A DNA stretch of 64,000 bases from Glebionis coronaria (GCA_025667525.1 CM046882.1:219650592-219714591), one strand, 5' to 3'; shown: positions 21,923 through 34,603, counted from the stretch's first letter. Program-made: numbers and translations. The notes: generated by a model from the sequence alone, not told the origin.

Positions 21923-21927
21923 GATAC
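21923..21927. repeat. Target site duplication GATAC, left copy (solo LTR)
   Basis: GATAC directly precedes TGATGTAGG at 21928 and recurs at 25872-25876. Confidence 0.8.
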
Positions 21928-22673
21928 TGATGTAGGTAAATCGTACACGTTTTAGGAAAAACGCGTATGAGCGGCAAGTATTAAATCTTACGCTTTAGGA
22001 AAAACATAAAACCGAATAAATGTGGGTTCGTTCTCGAAGGAGGTGTGTGAATTAAGTGTGCCAATATGTAAAATCAAGTTTTGATTAGTGTCGTTTTTGG
22101 TTGAGAAAAGGAGGAAAAATAAAGACGAAATACGCTAATTTAAACTACGACGAATTAAAACGTGAAAACTACAAAACGTGACGAAATATAAATTAAAATT
22201 AAAATTTTGAAAACTTAACTAAAAATAAACTTATTAAAATAATTTTATTTTTTTCAAAACGTAAATGGACTAAAAAGTCCAAATAACGAAAGCGCAAAAC
22301 AAATAACGAACGTACAAACGCGAAACTATAAATTTAAAACCTAAAAAAAAGAAAAATATATCTTCCTAAGTCCGAAATGATAGAAGAAATTTTTTAGAAA
22401 AAGAATTAAATTTTTTTGACTTTTTAATAATTTGTTATGAATTAAAAACTATATTAAACTAGTTAAGTGATTAAAAATATTAAATGATTTTTATAAAATT
22501 CCAAAAATTTAAAGAAAATATGAAATACTAATCTAAGTCTAGGAAAATTAACAAGCTGAAAAGAAAAGCCCCAAATAAGCTCGAAACAAGCTTATTGGGC
22601 TTAAAATAACACAAAACAAAAAAAACATATAAAGAGAATATAAGAGAAATGGTTAAAAAAAGAAGTCACAGAG

Positions 22674-22747
22674 TAGATGGTTGTAAAGATGGGTGTTGCG
22701 TCCGTTTGGTGTTTAAGGTCAGGAGTTCGAGACCCTGCAGCACCCTT
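22674..22747 (+). repeat. tRNA-like module 1 in solo LTR (antisense to LTR)
   Basis: Contains GGTCAGGAGTTCGAGACC (B-box AGTTCGAGACC at 22724-22734) after a GTAGATGGTTG A-box-like start, and ends in a T-run (Pol III terminator-like). Its A-box is weaker than that of the module in A. Confidence 0.4.
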
Positions 22748-22828
22748 TTTTCTCTTCTTTTTAAATATTTACTTCTTAACTATATAAAATAAAAAAAAAA
22801 GAGCTATAGAAAACACAAAGTGCAAGCA

Positions 22829-22910
22829 GAGCAGATGGTAGTAGGGTGTTATGCTGCGTCTGATGTTAGTTTCTGGTCAGGGGTTCAATACCATTCTGTT
22901 GCACTTTTTC
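22829..22910 (+). repeat. tRNA-like module 2 in solo LTR (antisense to LTR)
   Basis: A diverged repeat of module 1 about 157 bp downstream: GCAGATGGTAGTAGG start, GGTCAGGGGTTCAATACC (B-box 22882-22892), then a T-run. The two units share order and spacing, suggesting an old tandem duplication. Confidence 0.4.
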
Positions 22911-24826
22911 TCTTTTAATCTTTTATGTGTTCTGCTTATTCAAACAGTACCCAAACACCCATATAACAGCAGGTCTATGAAGAAAAAATTAACCCACACA
23001 CCACTGTTAACGCAGCAGAAAGAACTTAAACGCAGGAGTCACCACAGACTGCCATGGCGGTGACGATATAGAAGCGATAAACACTTAAACAGCGAACGAT
23101 TTAAGAAGTAGCTCGATATCATGCAAATGCTAAAACAACTAGTGTATGACCACAATATAAATGCTACAGTAGCGAATAGACTAGTTAAAATAGCAAGAAG
23201 AGTAGTTATGATAGTAACGGTAACGAGCAAACAACCATAACAACAACAAAGAGATATAGCAACAAATGAACGCAACAACTACAACAGCTCTTCTAATTCA
23301 CCATATAGCAAGCATACTAGAGCTTCTGATCACTAGCCTACAACTACATAACAGACACATAATAATTTTATCCTAGACTAATGAAACAGTGGCATTGGCA
23401 AGAAGCAACAAGACATTTTCGGCCAAATTCACTTTCACCTATAAGCTGTCAAAGAAGCTTGAAATAAAAATGTAACCTAAAGCATGAGACTTATCCTAAT
23501 AGCTACCTATAAACCAAAATTCAAGCCCAAGATTCCCGAAATAAAGCCCTAATGAATGCTGATCTAAATGACCAATCACTTGGCCAAATTTGACCAAAGT
23601 GATCGACAAAATAGAATCCTAAGAGCTTAGGCCTGAACCAAGTTTATAGCATAGAGTAATAGCATAAAATAAGTATAAATTATACAAATTAAAACACAAA
23701 TTGCAACAAGAAAATAGACTAAGGCACCTACTGATCTTCCTTGGAAATAAAGCAAAGAAACATGAATCTTTTGATTTTTCTTTTTCTAACAAGCAGAAAT
23801 TATAGGCTAATCTATGCTACACTAAACGTTCAAAGATGTGCAAGTCAAGCTTATACCTAACCGAGCTAAACAAGTAACAAAAGACAACCAAGAACATCAA
23901 ACACTTAAAAATCTAATCCTACTGATTAGTTAATGACAAAAAAATACCTAGCAAGTGAAATCTGATTTTTTACACTAAGCAAACCAAATAAACGGCATGT
24001 TAATACGAAAACTAACCTACTCTATCATAGAAAATTAGACTGATCCAGACACCAATTTCAGGATAAAATTTGAATTTTTAAGGCATATAAATGAAATCGA
24101 AAGCAAATACATGAAATTTAAGACATAGAACATAAAAATAAACACAAAGCAGATAAAGATAAGCAAAAGCAAAAAGCAATTAAGTAGATAAGCCACAACA
24201 AATAAGCATAAGTAGTCTAAAGTGAAAATAAGAGGAAAATGGAACTAGAGATGCTCACATTGGGTCCAAGTGTAAACTCTAACCGATCTTACTGTCAACG
24301 CCTCACTATTTTCAGCTTATTACCCCCTTTAAACCAGCTTATCCTTTTTCAGCTTATCACCCAAATCTTTCACCTCAGAAACCTTGAAAATTAGCAACTA
24401 CAGCCAAGAAGCTTCAAACAACTTCAAATACGTAAACCAAGACACATAAACTCATTTGAATAAGATCTTTGTCAAGGAGCTTATACAACCAGCTTATGTG
24501 CTTATGAGAACAAGAGAACTTGATAAAATAAACAACCAATGAAACCAGCAGCTAACAATGAGGCTACCAACCGCCTTAACCAACTTTAGCCAATAACGAA
24601 ACCTTGTACAAGCTTATTGTCAGTAAACTTGTAGCAAAGATTATGCTACAGTAACGATGAACAGTAACAGTTTGATAAACTAGAAACTTAGTTGCATAAA
24701 TGTAAATGAGATAAATAAAAAAACAAGGGAACACAGTAGATTGCAAGGTTTAAAAGATACTTTAACTATTTATCAAGAAAAGTTTACAAAATACTGGAAC
24801 AAATAAAATTTCTACTACATAGGCCC

Positions 24827-24834
24827 TATTTATA
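24827..24834 (-). promoter_or_regulatory. TATA box of solo LTR
   Basis: Minus-strand TATAAATA followed by GGGCC. Its position in the LTR matches that in element A and sets the orientation. Confidence 0.5.
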
Positions 24835-25871
24835 CAAGCTACATGTGACCAAGCTAAACCTTAATCCGAATGTGAGTTTCCATACCTTGATAGATTCTTA
24901 GCATATTCCATCTTGATGCCCAAATTCAAATTCATTCTAGGAGCTTCTTGTGTAGACATGTGATAAGCCAGCTGCCAAAACGATCTCAACCCTTCAATCT
25001 TGTGTGGGGAACAAGTCTTGCATTATGAGCTGTAGATTTGGTCTTTAAAGTCACTTTCATGGTGGAATTCGTGACTATTGAGAGCTGTGTGGGGGACAAG
25101 GGAATGACAAGTCGTTTTCTGGTTAAGGGTTGTGTTTGATGTGGGGTATGGGGTAAAACCCCTATGTTAATTATAGTTTACCATGTAATTGACCAAAGTG
25201 ATGGCTGGGTAATTTTAGGGTTCATGTGAGGGAGATTAGGGTGGATAATTGCAACAGTAAGAGTTAAGTAGGAAAAAAAAAGTGTTAAACATGGGGTGAG
25301 TTTGACTGGGGTTGCTTGGTATGGTTCGGGTTTGGGTGGATTAATGGGTATGGGTTATAATCTTGGTAGAAAGACCCCCTAAACTTCCAACAAGTCTTCA
25401 TTTAAACTCTTGGCAGCCTTTACTTGAATTCCCTTTGTAATATCTATGACATAGTTGTCATATTTGGCACATCAAACTTCCTAACTTTAAACAAGGACCA
25501 TTTGTGAAACTTTGGCAATCTTGAAGGGCTATTAATGATATTTCTTGAAATATTAGGGACCCATTGTGTAATATTGAGTTTTACAAGGGTATAATATAAC
25601 AAGTCTTCAAAAGTTGAGGGATCATTCTTGACAAATCTTCAAACTTCAAGGACTTCTTTGGAAAATCACGATTCGGGTCCGGTTCTTTGTGCGGCTTCGT
25701 TTCCCGTGTTCGTTTTTGCTTTATTCTTGTGATCTTTTATTGATTTCATGATATACGTACCTAAAATACACAATGAATAAACACAAGCATATATTTGGGT
25801 ATTTTGATGATATTTTAAACGTTTTAAGCCCGATTTGGACGATGAGACTATGTATAATTGCAGTCTCATCA

Positions 25872-25876
25872 GATAC
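25872..25876. repeat. Target site duplication GATAC, right copy (solo LTR)
   Basis: Directly follows the CA of the solo LTR and matches 21923-21927. Confidence 0.8.
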
Positions 25877-27437
25877 ATCTGAAATCCTATCCCAAAGCAG
25901 CCCTATGTTAGCCATCTAAGTGTCCACTATTCCAAAATACCCAAAACACGAGTTTAAACCATGTTGTCCGAAAATTAATCTTGAACTCGACAGTTGTACA
26001 ATTAATTCGACCAAGCTACTGACTTCCATTGACAATACATTCTAAATATTTGAAAAGTATGCTCCGAGTACATAACTTTAGGATTTTGAATCACCCAAAA
26101 AGCTTTAAAAACGTATAAGTTATAACCAAAACGATTTTTACCTAGAATCTGCCCAGACATTAGCGACAGTTTCAGACAGTTTAGCGATGAATTCTGACAA
26201 TTTAGCGACAGTTTCTGCCTAATCCGATTTAAACAAAAAAATGATTTTAAACCCAAAAAAACCCGTTATTAATTATAAAATTCGAGGTCTAATTTATTTT
26301 AATTCCAGAAAATTAAAACTCTCACCCATCATATGATTAATTACTTGATTTAAACATATTTAATTAAATAAGAACAATATTTTAACTAAAGAACAATAAC
26401 TTTAGGTGATCAAAACCAAAATATTTTTAAAATAAATAAGCCATGCTTATATGTTAAAGAATTTATATTTCACCTTATTTCAAACAAGTTTTTGACACTT
26501 TACCCTTATTTTATCAACTACCAACAACTATTTTATCTATTTGCAAATTTCATTTCTTTTACCACGTAAGACTCAAAATAAAAGATATCGTTACCCCAAA
26601 TAAACAAAGACAGTGGAATTCTTAAACTATCTCAATAACATTTACGCTAAAAGTACTGTACAAACGAACACCTAAAATGAGGACTCGATAAATGTGCTAT
26701 TACGGAAGTTAAACATCTCGAAGAGGAATGAACTAGCAAACCATCACAAGAAAACAACCGATAAATAGAAGGGAATTATCCATATATAGGCATATGCATA
26801 CATACACTCAAATCCATCCAACGTATACTATACAAACATGTATTGACCCTCTTTCATGCAACCATACTCAGGAATCCATTAATGTTGTGGTACTTGTGTA
26901 ACTATGTTGACCACCATACTTATACAAGTCCCCTTTCACCAATGCACTCCCTACTATGATGACACTTATAAGAATTAATACTACACATAACACATCGGTC
27001 TACCAACTCAAATAAGCACATAGATCCTACAACTCATATAAGCACATAACCACAAAATAAAATAAGATCCAAAATCCATGTATTAAAATAACGTAGCCAA
27101 TGCATGAAAAATATAAACTCGTAATCTAGCGAACCACCATAGACAAAATTTAAAATGTATAAAGAACATGAAAACGTAATTAAACGAAACCAACAATGAC
27201 TAGCGTATACGACTATAGTTCAACCCGCACTATTTAAAACTCGAAAAGAAAATAACATGTAGCTAAGTATGAACTTACTATGGTTCAATTCATACTAGTA
27301 AAAACATCGCAATAAATAACATCCAAACACATCAATTAATATAAAATGCACACATACTCCTATGACGCCTATATGTAGGGACCCTTAAGCTATAGACTAG
27401 GCTACGCGACTAGGCAACCTAATTCTCTATAACTATT
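25877..27437 (-). other. Element B leader (non-coding)
   Basis: Read on the minus strand after the primer site, this aligns by eye along its length with the leader of element C (58613-60480), including the phrases CCTAGTCTATAGCTTAAGGG and TTTTTGGGTGATTCAAAA. It includes the first of C's two stem-loops (27262-27299) and a decayed second one (27198-27234). No gag frame is present. Confidence 0.65.
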
Positions 27438-27450
27438 GGCTCTGATACCA
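27438..27450 (-). promoter_or_regulatory. Primer-binding site, initiator tRNA-Met (element B)
   Basis: Minus-strand TGGTATCAGAGCC, three bases (GAA) after the 5' LTR. An exact match to the usual plant iMet primer site; it proves minus orientation. Confidence 0.88.
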
Positions 27451-28103
27451 TTCTGTCACACCCCCCATGGCGGAATATGGGGCGCGACGTATGGATATCA
27501 TCACAACAATAGCGTGTCTATAGAGATAACTAAATGAAATGGAAATATCATAAATGGTGACACAATGTCATGAAGATCTCAAACAATGCGGGCGTCTAGG
27601 TAAGTAGGTAACATGCCTACCTCTTACCAAAGACATACAAATAACACACATCAAACATATAGGTATCAAACAATTTACTAAATCAAAAGACAAAATAAAA
27701 TCTAAGAGGAAAGGGATTCCTCCTAATGCAATCTTAGTAGCCTCTATACTCTAGCCACTTGAAAATGACACTTAAATCTGTCAACATAAAGTTGGTGAGA
27801 ACATAGGTTTAAGTTATTTAGAACAACATAAGAAACCTTGACATCCGCTGTAAATAAGTTTAAGAAAAACAATTTATAGTAATGGACCATAATGTGATAA
27901 TCATGTTACATGCATCCACAACAAAACTTAAACCAAGTACCGATCACATCTACGATTCACAAAGCACACTATAACAATCAAGAAGTATCCCGTCACACAC
28001 ACAAGAACACACAACACACTATCCGGATCTTTCCCACACCACCTGTGGAAGATGAACTATATCCCCGTCAGATATCTTGCCTCCGAAGAGACGATGCACA
28101 AGT

Positions 28104-28235
28104 ACTCAGGACGGATCGTGCCCCTCGAACAAAGAACTCAGGACGGATCGTGCCCCTCGAACAAAGAACTCAGGACGGATCGTGCCCCTTGAACCAAGAA
28201 CTCAGAACCAAGAACTCAGGACGGATCATGCCCCA
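28104..28235. repeat. 32-bp minisatellite in element B 5' LTR
   Basis: Units begin at 28104, 28136, 28168 and 28200 (exact 32-bp period), then a 14-bp truncated unit, and a last one at 28214. Confidence 0.85.
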
Positions 28236-29547
28236 CGCTCCAAACACATCGCAACTGGTTCCATAGACGCCCAGACATCAATGTACCAATCCCAATCATA
28301 ACACAATCAAGATTCACATATCAGAAAACATATCAAAGCACATATGAGAACACATAAGCACACAAGTCACACAATAGCACATTTATGTCCACACATTTTA
28401 AACATAGTACTAAATCATGTTAAAAAACATTGCAAGTGTCATCTTCATCCCATACTGGAAAAACATTTAAAAATGTAGCAAAATGGGACTATAAACTCAC
28501 CTAATGGCACAACAAGCTAGCATTCCCGCAAACCTATAAAATAATACACAACACACTTAGCTCAAGTCCTAACACCCAAGTTAAGTAACAACCACGGAGA
28601 TGAATCTAATCCCCCAATCCTCGCTATCTAGTTCTCACAATACAAGTTATTCTATACGTAAAAATTCAGTTTTTCTCGGTACGGTTTACTAGTCATTAAA
28701 CGACCACATGAAATGAACATAACACCACACATGACTCCTACCCTACTGAATTTATGTTTTTATATGATCTAAGAACTCCAAAAACTAATTTTACTTTCTA
28801 CTTACACGTTTAACCCTTTCGTTTAGTCTCTACACCAAAAGTCGATTTCACAAAGCTAAATTTTTTGTACATGCTAAATGTTCGACACCAAAAGCCCGAC
28901 CTAAACACCATAACTTTTATTGAAAACCTATAGTCCTTTTATATACATTATAAAGAGTTCCCAAATTAAAAATCTTTGGCTATCTCATTCGTTTGGTTAG
29001 GTTTTGACTCAAATTTCTGAAATCCAAATTTATTCCTGAACTGCGCACTGTTTTTGTAACAATTGTTTGACGACCTTCCCTAACTCTATTTTCGACGAAT
29101 ATTACATTTTTGAAAAATAGACTTTCTGAACTTAATTTAAAAAAAAAAGAAAAGAGACCAAAGGTGCTACCAACTGCCCGTAACAGTCAACACAAGACAG
29201 ACCTAAAAATCAGACTGTTTTATACCTTGATGCACTAACCCTCTAAACATCATTAATTATCCCTAAATTCTTAACAAAAACCCTAAAATCATTAATAAAT
29301 CTAAATAACTATAATTTTCAGAAATTTAACAAAACCCTAATCATCTCAATGATTGTTAATTAACATTCCAGTTATGATTAAATAATAAAAACATGAATTA
29401 TATTAAGGTTGAATGGATCACATACCTTGAAACAAGAAAAATTAATGAACCGAATCATAATTTCGACTCCTCTTGGTATCCATGGAAGATTTAGACTGAT
29501 TTTAGGTTTATTTAGGGTTATTAGTCGTCTTTAGGGGTCTAGGGGTG

Positions 29548-29555
29548 TTTATATA
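29548..29555 (-). promoter_or_regulatory. LTR TATA box (element B, 5' LTR)
   Basis: TATATAAA on the minus strand in the LTR copy that would drive the genomic RNA of element B. Confidence 0.55.
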
Positions 29556-30199
29556 GGTCTTGGTAACCTTCTGGACAAGTTTAGGCCCAATTAGGACTTT
29601 TAAATGGTAATTATCCTATTTTTATTAATTTAATATTTAAAATTTCAGCTATAGGACCCACAAATTCGACTCCCCTCTATGTTTTATCATAGTTACACTC
29701 TCCCGCCTCCTATTTTATGTTTACTTATACTCCTATACACTTTCGGGACCAAACTGGGCACCCTTTTGCTAATTTTTCGACTTTTTACGCGCTTTTTGAA
29801 CTAGCCTTCATTTCTAAAAGTTTCTAAATATAGAAAGTAACTATAAAACTTATCCTAAACATATTATATATACTTAATACATACATACAACATACGATAC
29901 GTAAACGAAAACTTATAAAAATGCTACCCGAACATTTCTGCAGTTCATTTCTAAACTCATTTCTTTTCATTCCATTTCATTTCATTTCCAACTTATACCA
30001 TGATTTACACATTCATGTGAACTAATGAGCATGAACGAACCCCATCACATCATCATGTAACGTTCCATGTACTACGTAAACAATGTCTAACATCATGATA
30101 AAGTCTCAAATATGAACACATAAAACATAAACGCACACCAAGCACATGATCAACATCAAATAGTCAAAAGTGACAAATCCAAAATCTAGGGTTGTCACA

Positions 30200-30204
30200 A
30201 TTTT
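30200..30204. repeat. Target site duplication ATTTT, right copy (element B)
   Basis: Matches 18573-18577. Confidence 0.85.
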
Positions 30205-30676
30205 CGATAGGAACTTAGAGCGGGTTTATTTTGACTCATCATCTCTGCCATTTCGCTCAAAATATCGCTCATACCCTACATTCAGTTTCATTCTTGAACT
30301 TAATTTCATGACAATGTCTCAACTCTCATGTAATTATTTTGTAATCGAATCATAATCCTGACCCTCTTTTGTAATTTTGGAGCTCCAGGTGTAGGGTACT
30401 TGAGCTGGTCTTGAAGCAAATTCAGGAAAGCATACTATAAGAATAAATGCATATTGATGAGCATGACGTGAGAGACTTGCATCAACAACTTGACACAATA
30501 CACATACACATACACAATACACAATCATGAAAATACTACGAAACAAATTAAAGATGTAAAATTATGTATGTTATTAAAATGCTTGTACCTCTTGGAGATC
30601 TTGATCTAGGAAAACATTTAATGGAGTGTTCATTCTCTATATATATATATATTCAAATGGTGTCCTAATATTTAAG
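30205..30676. other. Unassigned host-like sequence
   Basis: No recognised gene. A minus-strand stretch encodes PEFASRPAQVPYTWSSK within a 70-codon frame (30334-30546). It looks protein-like and could be a decayed exon, but the family is not recognised. A short CACATA-type microsatellite lies at about 30494-30523 and (TA)n at 30640-30652. Confidence 0.3.
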
Positions 30677-30882
30677 CAATCGGCCTCTTAGAATAGCTTT
30701 GGTGAACCATGGTCCTGACAGAGTTACTCGTTGCAAATCCTGTTGAATTATGTGGGCAGGGACGTCCCCTTGCCTTTTATGATATTGCCCTTTCTCTCAA
30801 AATGCTCAATATGGACATATTCTCAGATGAAAGTAGGCATTTGATTGGATGGACGAGTGATGAAATCATCACGTGTGTATAA
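30677..30882 (+). pseudogene. ACT-domain-repeat protein (ACR9/ACR10-like) gene fragment
   Basis: Plus-strand translation gives RPLRIALVNHGPD, then after a two-base deletion TELLVANPVELCGQGRP, LAFYDIALSLKMLNMDIFS and ESRHLIGWTSDE, ending at TAA (30880-30882). Plant ACR proteins of the ACR9/ACR10 type have this order in their C-terminal ACT domain (NPVEL, GRP, FYD, LKML, IFS, GRH). ACR proteins are putative amino-acid sensors; this fragment covers about 65 residues and ends where the family's usual EWEVYRF motif should be. The frameshift and missing remainder mark it as a relic. It lies between elements B and D. Upstream exons are not found in the adjacent sequence. Confidence 0.6.
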
Positions 30883-31037
30883 AATAGATATTGACATTTG
30901 ACCACGAATTGAAAGGAATCCAAGATAGTGTTTACCATGTATTGTTGTATCAGTAATGGTTGAAAAAAAGAACACAGTTAACTGAAGTCCAGATGACTGA
31001 TTATTGGTGCATTTATATCTCATGGTTCAATTTATGG

Positions 31038-33781
31038 TTTAACACCCCCCAAATATTCATAATTCAATTCGTACATCCGTATTTTCATTATTGGATTATT
31101 ATAAGCCGCATGACATTGTTACCTTTCTATAACATATATCGGGTAGCTAACCCGTAATTCCTTTGCCCATCTAAAACAGCGTTTTGTCACAATAATCACG
31201 CTTATATAAATCTTCTCATACATAAATTCACTTACCAATCAATGTGGCACGACGGGGATCAACCGTCAAGACACGAACTGGAGTGATCTTCCCCAAATAG
31301 TACTATTATATGCATAAGCGTCTACCAAAACCCGGTAGATCACAATTCATGCTAATGAGACTTTTAGTGCCATAACCTAACTAATAATAATCCATTTCAT
31401 TTCATTCATTGGGTCATATAATCATTCGGGTTCATATCAATAAGTATACAATCGGGACTAGTTGTGTTCTATTTTTATCAAAACTAGCATGTTATCTCCC
31501 TCGCGGGTTTATAAAACATTTCACAAAACATTTAAAAGAGTGTGAGGCTATGAACTCACATTGGTGTGGGAAGGCAGGTTATCGACAATTAGGATGTATA
31601 GTACGTGCCTCGATAACGGGAAACCTAGACAAATAATACTCGATCTTAGGTTATGCCCAATAACTTTATAAAAGTTGTTATGTATATGTAATGATGTCAT
31701 AACATGATGATCAAGTGGGGTTTTATTCCCTTACACAACATTACTAGTGGTCTAGAATTAGTTAACTTAGGCTTATGATACTTGTTACACTAGTTTTAGC
31801 CCATTTACACATTAAGGCCCAATAAGCCCATTAAGAGTCCAATATCATTTTATTAGTCCATTTATATTTTTAAGATCAGGCCCATACTCATATTTTGGGC
31901 CCAAGTGGGTTAAGCCCATGAGTAAGTCCAATAACATTAAACCAAACTAGTTGGGCCTAGTGGTCCAACAAGGCTAATTTGGCCCATTATGGTCCATTAG
32001 TTACAAAGCTCGGTTTTGTCGATTTTCACTTGTCAAATGTGTTTGCATATCAGTATATGAGTTATAAAAATGTTACATTAGAGGGGTCCGACCGTCTAAG
32101 TTTTATTTGACGAAAAAGTTAATCTTTCGGTTTTAGCCAAAAAGACGTAAAACTTATATATATATAGTTTGTAGTTTTAGAAAACATTTGAGTTTTACTT
32201 TAAAAAATGGCATGTTTATTTATTTTTGTTTACAAACTCATTTTATATTAGTTATTATTAGTTAGTAGCTTTTATATACTTATTTTATAATACTATTTAC
32301 TTGAGTGCTCTTTTTATATCATATAGTTTATTAACAAATCTGATTACTAATGTCAATTCCACCATTTTTGCCATATCTTGAGTTCTACAAGGAGATAGAA
32401 GATCAAATTTGAACAGCATAATTCGTCCAAACAGACTATACATATTTGTACTACAAAAGTGTTTTGGCCATATCTTGCTCATTTTAATGATTCCATTTAG
32501 TGGTAAATTCTCCACATATGTAAAAATCATTTATCTATCTGTATATTTAACAATCCAAGCTGTTTAACCAAGTGATCATATTGATACTTACAGTTTTATA
32601 CAGCCTATACAACTAGTCATGATTTTAACATGTTTACTTGTTGATTTTAGCCTTTTTAACCTAATCTAATAACACAAATCCCCACACAATATATTGATAA
32701 TCATTTAGAATCATCATAAATATACATTATTGAAGAAAATAGATGAATAAATTGATTAAACAATAGGGTGATGGAAAGAAATTGATCTCTATACCAATCA
32801 ATATGATGGAAAGGATGAGATTTTGGATGAACAAGGCTTGATCTTGACACCAAATTTTCAACTTAGCAAATGGACATTTTGAAATCTTCAAGTGGATGAA
32901 CACCTTCTTGAAAATCAGCCCTAAGACCTCCATGGAAACTCCTTTTCACAATTAGCAATCACCTCTAATCATCATCTTTTTATGTAGGCTTCAACATATG
33001 TTGATGATTAATAAAGTTTATAGTTAAATTTGATGATGAAGATGGTGATTTGGGGTGGTGTTGGACGAAAATAGAGAGAGAGAAGATGAGAGATTGATAG
33101 CTTTCTTGTTTTGCATGTAAAAATGAAGGAAATGGTTTCTAGTTAGTGGTTTTGATGGTTTGGAAGGCTAGGAGGACAAGTGTCCTTCTTAGCTTATGTG
33201 AAGTTGACACCAAGAGTGGTGTTGTTACTTGTGTTGCCGCCCATAGTGGAGGTGAGACAAGTGTAAACTTGTTTCATCCCCACTAATTTACGGGTACTCC
33301 TCGATTCTAGTTTCCTCGATTTACGTGCCCTCGAGTCGTTTTACGAAAAATGTTTTTATAATTTATGAATCTACGGCACAAAACGATTCTAATAAAAGTT
33401 GTCCCATAAAAAACAGAGCACAAAAGCGTAAATACATAAACCTAGGGTTTCCGTTTTAATCGTAAAAGACGCTAGATTATGCACGTAAGTCCTATTTCCT
33501 TCTCGTAAATTTATGAGTTTATGAACCAACACAAAATAAATTCCAAAATAATATTCGAAAATAAATTTATTTCCTGAAATGTCAGACAGTCACAAAAATG
33601 GAGTATGTAAACGTAAACACGTAATGTAGAGCTCTCCGGTTTAGACGTAGTCGATGCTTCTTTAAGACGTAAACCTAAATTTCTTCCCAAAAGTGAGTGA
33701 GTTCATAATATAACAATAAAATAATGATTATAAATAATACTTGAGAATAAAATAACGACCTCAAATTGACGGATTGTCACA
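31038..33781 (-). repeat. Element D 3' LTR (minus orientation)
   Basis: On the minus strand it starts TGTGACAATCC at 33781. The plus-strand start TTTAACACCCCCC is a mutated TGTAACACC. A dense run of GGCCCA/GCCCA motifs lies at 31797-31990. Compared with its partner it lacks about 75 bp near 32413. Confidence 0.82.
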
Positions 33782-33819
33782 GTAGTTACCCCTAAAGAGG
33801 ATCTTTTTCCTCAAAGATC
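33782..33819 (-). promoter_or_regulatory. Purine-rich tract and inverted repeat (element D)
   Basis: On the minus strand, CTCTTTAGGGGTAACTAC (33782-33799) precedes the LTR. The adjoining 33800-33819 is GATCTTT-GAGGAA-AAAGATC, a 7-bp inverted repeat at the same 18-nt distance from the LTR as in element E. Confidence 0.55.
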
Positions 33820-34603
33820 AATTCATCTTACTCCTCGCTTCTTATAGAGTTAAAGCCATGTGGGTATATCCCTCCACATTCTGTTTTTTCTCACAAGTGT
33901 AATTCATTACAATTATGCGAGTTTCACCAAACATAACTATGGGAATATGATCACTCTTAAGTTGACTCACTTTCTCTCTCCATGATGTCCACGTGTTTTT
34001 GAGGAAATGAAACTTTTCGCCGATCTAAACTTCATTAAGAAATAATCAGATTTTCACTTGATAAACATTTTATCAAGTTCGATATACGAAACATAATTCA
34101 TGCAGCTCTTGAAGTCCTAGGGTAGATCTAGCTTATATGCCTTTCAGACCAAGTCTTTACATTATCTCAATGGTCCCATACAACAGGGACTTAGATTCCC
34201 ACGATCTTTCAGATCATCCATACCTCTTTCCATGATGAAAAATTATCAGCATAGCTTTGCTACCCATCCTGCACTTTAAGATCTACATTTCATATTCACA
34301 TAACCTCCTGCCCACTACTGGCAATCAATAATCAGATCCTAATTTCCACAATCATTTCAGGTCTCACGGGTCGGGTATTTCCATCCCCACTCCTGCCTAT
34401 AGATGCTCTTAAACTTTTCTTTATACAAATCCTCACAAGATTCATTCTCGATCCTAATGCGATAATTATCAATGATAATCTCTCCAAAGGAAAGCGATTA
34501 TCCTATTCATTACCAAAGGTCAATTATTCAAACATAAAACAAGACTTTTAGTGTTTGTATCGTTACTTTATCTTGTCCCTTCGATTGGGGTGGTAAGAAG
34601 TAC

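Larger units (their letters stand above)
21928..25871 (-). repeat. Athila-like solo LTR, 3.9 kb, inside element B
   Basis: Bounded by TG...CA and GATAC 5-bp duplications, with nothing retroelement-coding between. On the minus strand it starts TGATGAGACT and closes a terminal palindrome with AGTCTCATC, the same design as element A's LTR start. A TATAAATA box (24827-24834, minus) lies about 1040 bp into the LTR; in A the distance is 1031 bp. Like A, it carries antisense tRNA-like modules in its second half followed by a very AT-rich stretch. A single LTR with its own target duplication points to loss of the internal part by LTR-LTR recombination. It interrupts B's leader. Confidence 0.72.
18578..30199 (-). 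mobile_element. Element B: non-autonomous Tekay-like LTR retrotransposon, no pol, with nested solo LTR
   Basis: Two LTRs of 2744 and 2746 bp, ATTTT target duplications, an initiator tRNA-Met primer site on the minus strand and a polypurine tract at the other end. LTR termini, leader and 3' internal end clearly match element C. Without the nested LTR only about 2.2 kb of internal sequence remains, and none of it encodes gag or pol. C keeps a decayed pol between the same flanking segments, so B looks like an internal-deletion derivative that would need proteins in trans. The LTRs differ by many substitutions and by minisatellite copy number, so it is older than A and E. Confidence 0.85.
27454..30199 (-). 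repeat. Element B 5' LTR (minus orientation)
   Basis: Partner of 18578-21321 with the same terminal bases. It holds the 32-bp minisatellite with one more full unit (28104-28235) and the minus-strand TATATAAA at 29548-29555. Confidence 0.88.

Noticed and set aside
22560..23300. Host genes or tRNA genes within the solo LTR
   Set aside because: Frames are short and unmatched. The tRNA-like modules are degenerate and the whole stretch sits between clean GATAC duplications.
28104..28235. CRISPR-like array
   Set aside because: The units are contiguous tandem repeats without unique spacers, in a plant retrotransposon LTR.
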